Part shown: positions 18,381 through 26,573 of the stretch, piece after piece
Numbering within the stretch: position 1 is the first letter of the stretch
How the letters are laid out: every line of letters begins with the position of its first letter
DNA from: Isosphaeraceae bacterium EP7
Lineage (GTDB): Bacteria; Planctomycetota; Planctomycetia; Isosphaerales; Isosphaeraceae
DNA: 64,000 bases
Direction: 5' to 3'
Assembly: GCA_038400315.1 (NCBI GenBank)
Contig: CP151667.1
Location: 5,405,174 to 5,469,173 of the forward strand
Notes under the pieces: generated by a model
The model's input: only the letters and a program-made list of their open reading frames with translations
Databases searched by the model: none
What the model was told of the DNA's origin: nothing
Translations under genes and position numbers: made by a program

Positions 18381-18965
18381 TCAATACCCGTAATTTTGGA
18401 AGAACCCGCCCTTGCGAGTGAACTGGCTATGCGTCTGGTCGGTCTGACGGATCCCGCGCTGGAAATAGCGCGAGGCGCCGGCTCCGGCCACCTTGCCGGT
18501 CGCCACGACCGACGGCGGCCTCGCCCCGACCACCGAACGGCCCTGCCGGGCCGCCTTGGACATCTTCCCGCCGCCGAACGTCCGACTCAGACCGGTCGGA
18601 ACCCCGCGATCGGGAAGCTCGTCGCCCCCGCGATCGGCCAGGCCCGTGACGCCCCGATTGGCGTCCGCGGCCCCCGCATTGCGACTGGGCCTCACACCGC
18701 TGAGCTGGCCCGAGCCGAGCCCGCCGTTGGCCTGCTGCATCTGGAACGCGTAATAGCCGACGGCCGTTTTGTCCATCGATGCATTGGCCGAGAACGGGTT
18801 GAACAGCGGGTTCATGTACGGATTGGCATACGGAGACTGCACATAGCCCCCGGGCGAGGCCGCCGCCGGCACGTTCGCCTGAGGGTTCACCTGGGCCCCG
18901 ACTTCCGAGGAGGCCCACGCCAGAGTCAGCAATCCAAGGCCCAACGTGCGAATCTTGCCAACCAT
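18381..18965 (-). CDS. Small secreted protein with NPY-type motifs, unknown function
   Basis: A 194-residue protein with a signal peptide (TLGLGLLTLAWASSEVGAQ). The mature N-terminal part is rich in Asn, Pro and Tyr (SPYANPYMNPLFNPF), followed by a conserved-looking YYAFQMQQANGGLGSGQLSG segment and a basic Gly/Arg-rich tail. I know similar NPY-rich secreted proteins only from planctomycetes (recollection, not a search). The ATG at 18965 follows a G-rich stretch; a GTG two codons upstream is possible. It lies 234 bases upstream of the SLBB lipoprotein gene on the same strand. Function unknown; an envelope role is a guess. Confidence 0.65.
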   Translation of the reverse strand: MVGKIRTLGLGLLTLAWASSEVGAQVNPQANVPAAASPGGYVQSPYANPYMNPLFNPFSANASMDKTAVGYYAFQMQQANGGLGSGQLSGVRPSRNAGAADANRGVTGLADRGGDELPDRGVPTGLSRTFGGGKMSKAARQGRSVVGARPPSVVATGKVAGAGASRYFQRGIRQTDQTHSQFTRKGGFFQNYGY

Positions 18966-19142
18966 GGCCACCCCCGCGGCATCTCGTCCCTGGACGCCCC
19001 CCGTGTCGCAACCGGCACGGGGCCGATCCGCGAGGAGTTCCGTCCTGCCTCTTCTCGGATCGACACGCCCGGGGCCGGACCATCAACGCTTCTGCCGAAA
19101 CCGGTCGAGCCCGGGAGCCGACCCGGCCATTGCTCCGGTGCA

Positions 19143-19170
19143 TTGTCGAGAATCGCTAGAACCCTATAAT
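19143..19170 (+). promoter_or_regulatory. Sigma70-like promoter for the 19314 gene
   Basis: TTGTCG at 19143-19148 and a perfect TATAAT at 19165-19170, separated by 16 bases, in the 348-base divergent gap 18966-19313. It points at the secreted protein starting at 19314, giving a leader of about 140 bases. A perfect -10 box is rare in DNA of this composition. Confidence 0.5.
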
Positions 19171-19313
19171 CCCGATCTTTCCCACCTTGCCTAGATTATT
19201 GAGTTCTAACCGCTCCGATTGCCGATGGGATGGCGAGGACGGTGCCTGAGGCGTGGCGGCGCGGAGTGGTTCTGCGGCGGCCCCGAATCAACCGCAACCG
19301 GTGAGGCAATAGG

Positions 19314-20177
19314 ATGCGAGCGATGACACGGAGGCGCGACCGGCTGTCGGCAACCCTGGTGCTGACGGTGCTGGGGATCTTGGGGATGGAGGACCTGGCC
19401 CAGGCCCAGCAGGGCGGGCTGTTCCCCCTCGCGGGCACCCATCGTCGGCGAGATGAGCAGCCCTGCGACCAGGAACCGGCCATCTACAAGATGTACCGGC
19501 AGGAATATTTCGGCTATCACCCGACCTGCTGGCGTCAGTTCCCGGGCGGCTGGGGCTGCCCGAGCCCGTACGCGGCGAACAAGGCCGAGGAATACCGCAA
19601 GCTCCCGCTGACCAAGCCGAAGCCCCTCGACGCCGACAACGACGACGCGCCGCCCGATGCCTCGGCGCCGCTGCCCCCGGGCGACGAGGCCATGCCCGGG
19701 AATATCCCCGATCTTCCCGACGCTTCGACCCCCTCGCCGTTCAACCTGGACAATGCCCCCAAGCCTGGCGCCGCGTTGCCGCCCGCCGACCTTCCTCGTC
19801 GCGATTCCGCCCAGCCGCCGGCCGCGGCCGAGCCCAGCGACCTCGCCCCGCCGGCGAACGCCCCGTCGCCCTTCGATGTCGGCCTGCCCCCGGCCGCGAC
19901 CGCGACTCCCCCGCAGGCCTCACGGCCCAGGCTCCTCCCCGGCCGCACCGTCTCGCTGGCCAATACCACCAGAGAGATGCCCGTCATCGCGATGCCCGAA
20001 GCCCCCGAGACCGGCATGCCGGCGGCGTCAAGCCTCACCCTGACCCCGCCCCCGGGGACCGTCATCGAGGGGCTCCCCGTCGTCACCGAGCCCGAGGCGC
20101 TCGCCCCGGTTCAGGCCCCCCAGCGACGCGGGATCCTCACCGGCCTGTTCGATCGCGCCAACAAGCGGCGTCGTTGA
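19314..20177 (+). CDS. Secreted Pro/Ala-rich protein with CWRxFPxGWGCPSP motif
   Basis: A 287-residue exported protein of unknown function. A basic start (MTRRRDRL) and hydrophobic stretch (LVLTVLGILGMEDLAQAQ) form a signal peptide. Residues of about 45-85 hold the only well-structured-looking part, EYFGYHPTCWRQFPGGWGCP, with paired cysteines and many aromatic residues; planctomycete proteins with related YFGYxPTCW words exist as far as I recall. The remainder is a low-complexity Pro/Ala/Asp-rich tail ending in basic residues. ATG 19314 is used; a second ATG three codons on is equally possible. A promoter lies upstream and a long hairpin downstream, so it is probably transcribed alone. Confidence 0.65.
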   Translation: MRAMTRRRDRLSATLVLTVLGILGMEDLAQAQQGGLFPLAGTHRRRDEQPCDQEPAIYKMYRQEYFGYHPTCWRQFPGGWGCPSPYAANKAEEYRKLPLTKPKPLDADNDDAPPDASAPLPPGDEAMPGNIPDLPDASTPSPFNLDNAPKPGAALPPADLPRRDSAQPPAAAEPSDLAPPANAPSPFDVGLPPAATATPPQASRPRLLPGRTVSLANTTREMPVIAMPEAPETGMPAASSLTLTPPPGTVIEGLPVVTEPEALAPVQAPQRRGILTGLFDRANKRRR

Positions 20178-20201
20178 GCCGTCCGAGAGAAAAATCCTGA
20201 C

Positions 20202-20255
20202 GCGAAGGGCGGGATGCCCGAGGCCCAACCGGCCCGGGTCTCCCGCCCGTTTCGC
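20202..20255 (+). terminator. Long three-segment hairpin after the 19314 gene
   Basis: Arms 20202-20214 and 20241-20255 pair over 13 bp with a two-base bulge, and the inside continues as CCCG/CGGG and GGCC/GGCC stems around a CAACC loop. It starts 24 bases after the stop at 20177. No T tract follows. Confidence 0.5.
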
Positions 20256-20405
20256 ATGCCACCAACGGACTCCGCCCGAGGCACGCGACTCGCTGCCCGA
20301 TGAAAACTTCCGCGTCCCCTGGCACAATGGCCGGGGCCGCCCCGCGAATGACCTGGCGGCGGACACGTCCAGACTCAGACTCGCGCGTGCACGAGACCAT
20401 CGCCA

Positions 20406-21944
20406 ATGCGATCGCAACCCTTCAGGCTCGCCTTGGCCCTGATGACCCTGGCCTTCCTCTCGGCCACCTGGCTCGTCGTGTCGCTCATCGACATGCACGA
20501 CCGCCTGGCCCGGTTCAGCGCCCCGGTCGCCGTCGGCTTCGTCGTCTTCGCGACGATGATCTTCGCCGTCTCGAGCCTGGCCGCCGCGAGGTTGCTCTGG
20601 AGGTTAGGCCGCTCGCCCGACCGCGATGCAGACGCCGTCGCGCCCGCTGACGTGATCCGCGCCGCCGAGATCCAGGCGGAGAAAGCCGAAGGGGTCATCA
20701 CCCAGGTTGGCGACGAGGCCGCACGAGCCCGGTTGTCGACTGAACTGGCCGAGATTCGCTCGGACCACCGACGTAAGACCTTCCACGTCGTCGTCTTCGG
20801 CACGGGCTCCGCGGGCAAGACGTCGCTGATCAACGCCATTGTGGGCCGGGACGTGGGACTCACCGAGGCGACGATCGGCACGACCCGGTCGGCCCATCAG
20901 CAGACCTACGTGCTGGACGGCGTCGACGAGCAGCTCATCCTGACCGACACGCCGGGTCTCTCCGAGATCGGCGTGGGCGGTTCCGCCCGCGAGGCCGAGG
21001 CCCGCGATCTCGCCGCCAGGGCCGACCTCCTCCTGTTCGTCCTGGAACACGACCTGATCCGCTCCGAGTACGAGCCTCTCGCGGCGCTCGCCCGGCAGGG
21101 GAAGCGGTCGATCGTCGTGCTCAACAAGGTCGACCGCCTGAGCGATGCCGATCGCGAGACCATCCTGGCGAAGCTCCGCGAGCGGCTCGATCGCCTGATC
21201 CCGGCCGCCGACATCGTCCCCGTCGCCGCCTCGCCTCGGCCGACGGCCGTCCGGGTCGTCGATCCCGACGGCTCGAGCCACGTCATCATGGAGGTCGAGC
21301 AGCCCGACCTCAGCAAGCTCCGCGAACGGATCGCGGCGGTCCTCGACGCCGAGGGGGGCGAACTGCGAGCCGGCAACCTGCTGCTGCGTGCCCACCTTCT
21401 GAGCCGTGCGGCGCAGGATCAACTCTCGGCCGAGCGCGATCGCAAGGCGAAGGCGATCATCGACCGGTTCCAGTGGCTCACCGCCGCGACCGTCTTCACC
21501 AACCCCATCCCGGCGCTCGACCTGATGGCCACCGGGGCGGTCCAGTTCCAGATGATCAGCGAGATCGCCGGAGCCTACGGCGTGCCGCTGACCCCCTCGC
21601 ACGCCAAGACGATCGGCGGGCAGATGGTGCAGCTCCTGCTGAAGCTTGGGATGATCGAGGCCGCCAGCTCGCTAATCGCCGGCCTCTTCAAGTCGTCGAT
21701 CGTCGGCTATGCCGCCGGTGGCGCCGTGCAGGGGGTGACGATGGCCTACCTCACGCACATCTCGGGACTGACGTTCACCGAGTATTTCCGCAAGGGCCAG
21801 AACTGGGGCGACGGCGGCATGCAGGCGGCCCTCGCCCGGCAATTCGACCTCCACTCTCGGGGCGAGTTCCTCCAGGAGTTCGGCCGCCAGGCCCTGGAGC
21901 GGGTCAAGTCTTATTATGCACGCCAGCCCGCCGAGGCCCGCTGA
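20406..21944 (+). CDS. Membrane-associated Era-like GTPase with DUF697 domain
   Basis: A 512-residue protein. Two membrane segments at the N-terminus (LALALMTLAFLSATWLVVSL; VGFVVFATMIFAVSSLAAA) precede a TrmE-Era-type GTPase domain: G1 GTGSAGKTS, a Thr in the switch (GTTRS), G3 DTPGL, G4 NKVD and a likely G5 at VPVAASP. The C-terminal half is the DUF697 region with hydrophobic helices (TVFTNPIPALDLMATGAVQF, YGVPLT). Such proteins occur in cyanobacteria and planctomycetes and are thought to act at membranes, but the process is not established. ATG 20406 is used; no strong ribosome binding site is seen. It is the first gene of a rightward group ahead of gpsA. Confidence 0.85.
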   Translation: MRSQPFRLALALMTLAFLSATWLVVSLIDMHDRLARFSAPVAVGFVVFATMIFAVSSLAAARLLWRLGRSPDRDADAVAPADVIRAAEIQAEKAEGVITQVGDEAARARLSTELAEIRSDHRRKTFHVVVFGTGSAGKTSLINAIVGRDVGLTEATIGTTRSAHQQTYVLDGVDEQLILTDTPGLSEIGVGGSAREAEARDLAARADLLLFVLEHDLIRSEYEPLAALARQGKRSIVVLNKVDRLSDADRETILAKLRERLDRLIPAADIVPVAASPRPTAVRVVDPDGSSHVIMEVEQPDLSKLRERIAAVLDAEGGELRAGNLLLRAHLLSRAAQDQLSAERDRKAKAIIDRFQWLTAATVFTNPIPALDLMATGAVQFQMISEIAGAYGVPLTPSHAKTIGGQMVQLLLKLGMIEAASSLIAGLFKSSIVGYAAGGAVQGVTMAYLTHISGLTFTEYFRKGQNWGDGGMQAALARQFDLHSRGEFLQEFGRQALERVKSYYARQPAEAR

Positions 21945-22025
21945 CACTCGCCTTCCGCCAGGGGCCCCAGCACGGCATCATGGCGGTTTGGACGCCGCGA
22001 CTTAGGATCTCCCGAGCGACTCAAC

Positions 22026-23024
22026 ATGAAACGCATCGCGATCCTGGGGGCAGGCGGCATGGGAACCGCCCTGGCGATCCTCTTCGCCAGGAGGGCCCGA
22101 GGCGTGACCCTCTGGGTCCGAGACCCCGACCGCGCCACCGAGATGGCCGCCACCCGGACCAATGACCGCCACCTCCCGGGCGTCAGGCTGCCCGACAGCG
22201 TGATTCCCCTGGCCAATCCGTGCGACGCCACCGCGGGAGCCGACCTGATCGTCGCGGCGATTCCCTCGGCCTACCTGCGGGCCACGCTCGCCCCGATGGC
22301 CGAGCGCTTCCCGCCGGGCGTCCCGGTGCTCAGCGTGGTGAAAGGCCTTGAAAACGAGACCTTCGCGCGGCCCAGCCAGATCATCCGCGAGATCCTCGGC
22401 CCTCGCTCCGTCTCTGTGCTCAGCGGGCCCAGCCACGCCGAGGAGCTGTCGCGCGGCCTGCCCGCCTCGCTGGTCGTCGCGGGCGAAGACGACGCGCTGA
22501 ATCGGGCCGTGCGGGACGCACTGAACAGCGAGACATTCCGCGTCTACACCAACCCCGACCCCCTGGGCGTCGAGCTGGCCGGGGCCCTGAAAAACATCCT
22601 CGGCGTGGCCGCGGGCATATGCGACGGCCTGGAGTTCGGCGATAATGCCAAGGCCTCGCTGCTCACGCGCGGGCTGGTCGAGATCTCCAGATTCGCCGTC
22701 TGCCTCGGTGCCAGGCCGGACACCTTCAACGGCCTCGCCGGCATCGGCGACGTGGTGACCACCTGCTACAGCCCGTTCGGCCGCAACCGCAGGGTTGGCG
22801 CACGGATCGGACGGGGCGAGTCGCTCGACGCGATCCTCGCCGGCATGGTCGACGTCGCCGAGGGGGTCTCCTCCACCCGCAGCGTGCACGGACTGGCCCT
22901 CGCCCGCGGCATCGAGATGCCCATCACGGCCGAACTCTACCAGGTCCTCTTCCACGGCAAGGCACCCCGCGCCGCCGTCACCGACCTGATGCTCCGCCAG
23001 CCCAAGGACGAATGGCAGCCATGA
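22026..23024 (+). CDS. gpsA: Glycerol-3-phosphate dehydrogenase [NAD(P)+]
   Basis: A 332-residue GpsA, reducing dihydroxyacetone phosphate to sn-glycerol 3-phosphate for phospholipid synthesis in the cytoplasm. It starts with the Rossmann motif ILGAGGMGTALAILFA, continues with VSVLSGPSHAEE, the catalytic lysine region ELAGALKNILGVAAGICDGL, and FNGLAGIGDVVTTC plus SPFGRNRRVG, all typical. Length is normal. The last codons overlap the next gene by ATGA. It is 81 bases downstream of the GTPase gene. Confidence 0.96.
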   Translation: MKRIAILGAGGMGTALAILFARRARGVTLWVRDPDRATEMAATRTNDRHLPGVRLPDSVIPLANPCDATAGADLIVAAIPSAYLRATLAPMAERFPPGVPVLSVVKGLENETFARPSQIIREILGPRSVSVLSGPSHAEELSRGLPASLVVAGEDDALNRAVRDALNSETFRVYTNPDPLGVELAGALKNILGVAAGICDGLEFGDNAKASLLTRGLVEISRFAVCLGARPDTFNGLAGIGDVVTTCYSPFGRNRRVGARIGRGESLDAILAGMVDVAEGVSSTRSVHGLALARGIEMPITAELYQVLFHGKAPRAAVTDLMLRQPKDEWQP

Positions 23025-23602
23025 CCGGACCGGGCGACCCCTCTTCAGCAAGTGCCTGCTCCGTCGCCTTCAAGGAGTGGGCCGGCATCTGCGACGCCCT
23101 CGCCGACGGCCGACAGTCGATCCTCCTCCGCAAAGGGGGCATCGCCGAGGAGGGCGGACGATTCGTCCCCGAGCACCCCGCCTTCTGGCTCTATCCCACG
23201 CGACTCCACGAGTCCCAGCAAGGGCTCCGCGCCGAAGCTCCCAGCCAGGTCCAGTCGCCCCCCGGCACCGTCCCGCTCTACGTCCTGGCCGTCGCCGAGG
23301 TCGTCCTCCATCTCGACCGCGAAACCGACCTGGCCACGCTGGGCGACCTCCACATCTGGACCGACGAGACGATCCAGAAGCGATTCCACTACCGGACGCC
23401 CGGCATCTGGGTCCTCGGCGTCCGTGCTTATCGTCCCGAAGCCCCGATCGTCCTCGAAGTCACCCCCGAGCAGGCCGGCTGCAAGACCTGGGTCCCGCTC
23501 GATCGGCCCATCACAACCGCGGGGCTCGTCCCGGTGCTCGAAGACGCGAGCCACGCCCTCAGGATGGATCGGCTCCGGGAACTCGCGGCGGTGACACGAT
23601 GA
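23021..23602 (+). CDS. DUF1802 family protein
   Basis: A 193-residue member of the DUF1802 family, known from cyanobacteria, actinobacteria and planctomycetes but without assigned function. The signature is AFKEWAGICDALADGRQSIL followed by LRKGGIAEEGG and FVPEHPAFWLYPT, then a second half ending HYRTPGIWVLGVRAYR. The protein is soluble. The start is uncertain: ATG 23021 overlaps the gpsA stop as ATGA and is chosen, while ATG 23012 is in frame three codons earlier. Its own stop overlaps the rhomboid start by four bases, so gpsA, this gene and the rhomboid gene are translationally coupled. Confidence 0.82.
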   Translation: MTGPGDPSSASACSVAFKEWAGICDALADGRQSILLRKGGIAEEGGRFVPEHPAFWLYPTRLHESQQGLRAEAPSQVQSPPGTVPLYVLAVAEVVLHLDRETDLATLGDLHIWTDETIQKRFHYRTPGIWVLGVRAYRPEAPIVLEVTPEQAGCKTWVPLDRPITTAGLVPVLEDASHALRMDRLRELAAVTR

Positions 23603-24870
23603 CTCGCGTCGGACGCCTTGCGACCATGACCCAGGCCGGCCCGCCAGAGGACGACCGCTTCGCCCTCTGGCGCGCGTTCCCGGCCACCTCCGCGCTGGCG
23701 GCCCTCTGGGTGGCCGTCTATGCGTTAATGCTGCTGAGCCGCAACACGGCGCTTGCGCCCGGAGGCGGGCTGGTCGGCCCCGGCGGGATCGACACCGCGA
23801 CCGCATGGCGGTTCGGCGATGCCACGGCGCAGGCCGTCTGGGGAGAGGGGCAGCTCTGGCGTGCCGAGACGGCCGCCTTCATCCACTTCAGCCTGCTCCA
23901 CATCGGCATGAACCTCGTGGCCCTGGTGCAACTCGGCCGGATGGTCGAGTCGATGTACGGCCCGGGACCGACCCTCCTGATCGCTTCCCTGATCGCCTTC
24001 ATCGCCAACGTCGCCGCCTCGTACGGCCGGATCGCCTTCAACGACTCCCCCGACACCCATTTCGGCGGCGGCTCGTCGGTCATCATGGGGCTCGTCGGGC
24101 TGCTGGCCATCGTCGGCTGGCGTTCGGGCACGGCAGTCGGTCGATACATCGCCCGCCAGATGTTCGCCGCCACGGCGTTCATCGTCATCCTGGGCATCGC
24201 CCTGCCCGTGGTCGACAATTATGGCCACGCCTGCGGAGCCCTCGCCGGCGTTCTCATCGGGCTCTTCCACCGTCGGCTGCTGCGGCTTTCCGACGGCCCT
24301 CTAGGCCGACGATGCGGCGTCGTCGCCGTCGCTTCGTTCGTCCTGGCCGCCAGCCTGCAATATCGCGGCTCCTCGCAGCCGATCCCACGGCCAGTCGAGC
24401 TCGAGGCCCGGCAAGACCCGAGCCTCAATCGCCCCCGGCAGTTCAACGGCCTCCAGCTCGCCCTCGTCCTGTACTTGAACTACGCCGAACAGGCGTCCAG
24501 ACCAACCCCCGTGATCGTCCCGAATGAGGCACTTCCCCCGCTCTCGCTCCTGAAGCTCCGAAGGCCCCCTTCGCGCAAGTTCCCCAAGCGAATCCTGCGC
24601 GAAATCCTCCGCTCAACCCTCGCGGAGTGGGACGACCACCTGGGCAATCTCCGGGCCCCTCGCCCGAGGCCCGATGCCGATTACGACCTCGCGAAGCAGC
24701 TCCTGGGCCGGGCCATCAGCAAGCCCCCCACCCTCGAAGAAGCCCGAGAATTCCGCACCGCCATCGACCGCCTCGCCGCCCGCACCGGCATCATCCCGAC
24801 GCCGCCTGCCAGGCCGGTCCGCAAAGCGACAGAGCGCCCGTTGCGTCAGATTCCGAAGATCCAGGAGTAG
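23599..24870 (+). CDS. Rhomboid-family intramembrane serine protease with C-terminal cytoplasmic domain
   Basis: A 423-residue rhomboid protease. Six or so membrane segments occupy residues 27-250. The conserved HxxxN of the second helix appears as LLHIGMN (H101, N105), the catalytic serine is S160 in GGGSSVIMG, and the catalytic histidine is H210 in NYGHACGALAG, so the Ser-His dyad is present. The serine motif reads GSSVIMG rather than the usual GxSGxxxG. After the membrane part is a basic, mostly soluble tail of about 170 residues of unknown role. The ATG overlaps the preceding stop (ATGA). The last 25 bases overlap the convergent zinc-ribbon gene. Confidence 0.87.
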   Translation: MTRVGRLATMTQAGPPEDDRFALWRAFPATSALAALWVAVYALMLLSRNTALAPGGGLVGPGGIDTATAWRFGDATAQAVWGEGQLWRAETAAFIHFSLLHIGMNLVALVQLGRMVESMYGPGPTLLIASLIAFIANVAASYGRIAFNDSPDTHFGGGSSVIMGLVGLLAIVGWRSGTAVGRYIARQMFAATAFIVILGIALPVVDNYGHACGALAGVLIGLFHRRLLRLSDGPLGRRCGVVAVASFVLAASLQYRGSSQPIPRPVELEARQDPSLNRPRQFNGLQLALVLYLNYAEQASRPTPVIVPNEALPPLSLLKLRRPPSRKFPKRILREILRSTLAEWDDHLGNLRAPRPRPDADYDLAKQLLGRAISKPPTLEEAREFRTAIDRLAARTGIIPTPPARPVRKATERPLRQIPKIQE

Positions 24871-25079
24871 AAGATCGCGAAGCAGGCAATCACCCCCGCG
24901 ATGAACCACCAGGGGCGACGCGCAGGCCGGGCATCCTCGCGAGAAACCCAGGCTCCGCAATAGGGGCAGCGTTCCGCGTCTTCGTAAATCTCCTTGTGGC
25001 ATCGGGGGCAAGGGGCAGTGGCGTCCTCGTCGTCTTCATCGTCCCAGGCATCGTCGTCCAGATCGGCCAGGCGAGGCAT
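24846..25079 (-). CDS. Small zinc-ribbon membrane protein
   Basis: A 77-residue protein: an acidic start (DDDAWDDEDDEDA), a zinc ribbon with two knuckles (CPRCHKEIYEDAERCPYCGA), and one C-terminal membrane helix (WWFIAGVIACFAIFYSWIF). The cytoplasmic ribbon would thus be anchored at the membrane. It is 31 bases downstream of the PHP-domain gene on the same strand and its end overlaps the rhomboid gene on the other strand. Function unknown, but the composition and motifs make it a convincing gene. Confidence 0.82.
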   Translation of the reverse strand: MPRLADLDDDAWDDEDDEDATAPCPRCHKEIYEDAERCPYCGAWVSREDARPARRPWWFIAGVIACFAIFYSWIFGI

Positions 25080-25110
25080 GATCGAATTCCTCTCGGGACC
25101 GGGGCGGCCC

Positions 25111-25749
25111 TCAATCCAGCGGCCCGGCCGCCATCAGGTCACCGCCGGCATGCCTCGGAATCCCCTTGCCGGAGCGAACCGCGGTCACGAAGTCGGCCAT
25201 CGTCCGGATTGTCCCGGGGAACTCGGTGTGATAGCAGCCCACCACTTCGGCCTGGTGTGCATCGCTCGAGCCCGTCCGGCCCATCGGGAGCCTTGAGAGC
25301 AGCCGCTCGGCCTTCGCTCGGGTCTGCGGGGTCACGTTGTTGCTGACCATCTCGATGCCATCGAAGCTGGCGCCATTCTCCGCGACGATCGAGTCGAAAT
25401 CCTGGTCCCACCGATAGGGGTGGGCTGCCACGATGGCCGCCCCGCGCCGGCGCACCACCTTCAGCAGCTCTCGGACCCGCATCCCTGGGCGTACGTCGGT
25501 CAGGTCAGGAAGCCCATAAACAAGGAAGTGGCCCTCGAAGGCCGAGACTTCGACCCCGGAGAGGATCACGAAGTCAACCAGGCCGGCGTTGATCTCCTCA
25601 AGCTCCTCTGCGCTCCACTGGTGGTCGTGCTCGGTGATCACCAGGCCGTCGAGACCCGCAGCCCGGCCCCGCACCGCCAGGACGTTCGGATCGATGATGC
25701 TATCCGGAGAGTGGCGCGACGTATGCAGATGATGGTCGAACTTGGCCAT
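25111..25749 (-). CDS. PHP-domain metal-dependent phosphoesterase
   Basis: A 212-residue PHP-domain protein. Metal-binding motifs run in order: DHHLHTSRHSPDS (HxH), ITEHDH, SGVEVS, AAHPYRWDQD, and GSSDAHQ near the C-terminus. The length fits stand-alone PHP phosphoesterases (such as nucleoside 3',5'-bisphosphate or oligoribonucleotide phosphatases); the substrate is not fixed by the sequence. It lies between the LpxH-like gene upstream (33 bases) and the zinc-ribbon gene downstream on the same strand. Confidence 0.9.
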   Translation of the reverse strand: MAKFDHHLHTSRHSPDSIIDPNVLAVRGRAAGLDGLVITEHDHQWSAEELEEINAGLVDFVILSGVEVSAFEGHFLVYGLPDLTDVRPGMRVRELLKVVRRRGAAIVAAHPYRWDQDFDSIVAENGASFDGIEMVSNNVTPQTRAKAERLLSRLPMGRTGSSDAHQAEVVGCYHTEFPGTIRTMADFVTAVRSGKGIPRHAGGDLMAAGPLD

Positions 25750-25782
25750 GTCAGCAGGATCCTTGGAAGCGTTCCGCGGGGG

Positions 25783-26514
25783 TCAAGCCGAGTCCATCCC
25801 GGCGCCCCGTTGACCCTCATGGGACGGGATGTTCACGAGATGCGCCCCCGACCCGTTCACTCGAAGATAGTTCGTCGCCGAATGCCAGCCGCCCAGCACC
25901 ACCAGCCGGGGAGACGGGCCCGGGTCGTCCCACTGGACGTGAATGTGACCCACCACGAGCAAGTCGATCTCGCCCGCCACCGAATCCGCATACTGCCGAT
26001 AGATGACCCGATGCCGGGCGTCGGTCTTCTCCAGGAGGCGGGCGTTCGAGCGTTTGAGCTTCAACGCCAGGCGGTCGGCAACCAGGGACGGGAGCAGCCC
26101 GAATCCGTGCAAGAAGGCGCGACTCTCCATCGCCCCCTTCCAGGCAGACCTCGCCCCCAGCAAGTGGCCGTGAACCATCCGGATCCTGAGGCCGTGCGAG
26201 ACGACGTCCAGCGGCTCGTCCACGACCTCGGCGTCGAACGTCTCCCTGTAGAACGAGCCCAGCCAGGTGTCGTGGTTTCCGAGCAGCACGGTCGTCCGGC
26301 CGCCGGCATCCCGCCGCCGGATCAGGGCGAGCAGGCCCTCACATTTCGTGATGTCCCCGAGGCGCTGCCGTGCCGCGAACCAGAAGTCGCAGAGGTCGCC
26401 GACGATCGTCAGATCATCGCCGGGAGCGACGCCTTCCAGGAAGCGCGCGAGCCGCCGACCCCGCTCGGGCCGGTCGAGTCTCAAATGGACATCGCTGATG
26501 AAGAAGCTGGGCAT
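25783..26514 (-). CDS. lpxH: LpxH-like UDP-2,3-diacylglucosamine diphosphatase
   Basis: A 243-residue calcineurin-like metallophosphoesterase of the LpxH type, the lipid A pathway enzyme releasing UMP. Motifs in order: FISDVHL, VGDLCDFWF, LGNHD, MVHGHL and VVGHIHVQW, which together with DFWF distinguish LpxH-like proteins from general phosphatases. This fits the outer membrane with lipid A genes found in planctomycetes. The start is uncertain: ATG 26514 begins right at the family start and is chosen, while ATG 26577 would overlap the upstream MBL stop as ATGA and add 21 residues. The gene symbol rests on motif likeness only. Confidence 0.8.
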   Translation of the reverse strand: MPSFFISDVHLRLDRPERGRRLARFLEGVAPGDDLTIVGDLCDFWFAARQRLGDITKCEGLLALIRRRDAGGRTTVLLGNHDTWLGSFYRETFDAEVVDEPLDVVSHGLRIRMVHGHLLGARSAWKGAMESRAFLHGFGLLPSLVADRLALKLKRSNARLLEKTDARHRVIYRQYADSVAGEIDLLVVGHIHVQWDDPGPSPRLVVLGGWHSATNYLRVNGSGAHLVNIPSHEGQRGAGMDSA

Positions 26515-26573
26515 AAGCTCGGTCGGGCAGGTTGTGAGTGCGGAAGCGGGGAGTCTCAGGTGGGCCAGTTCCG

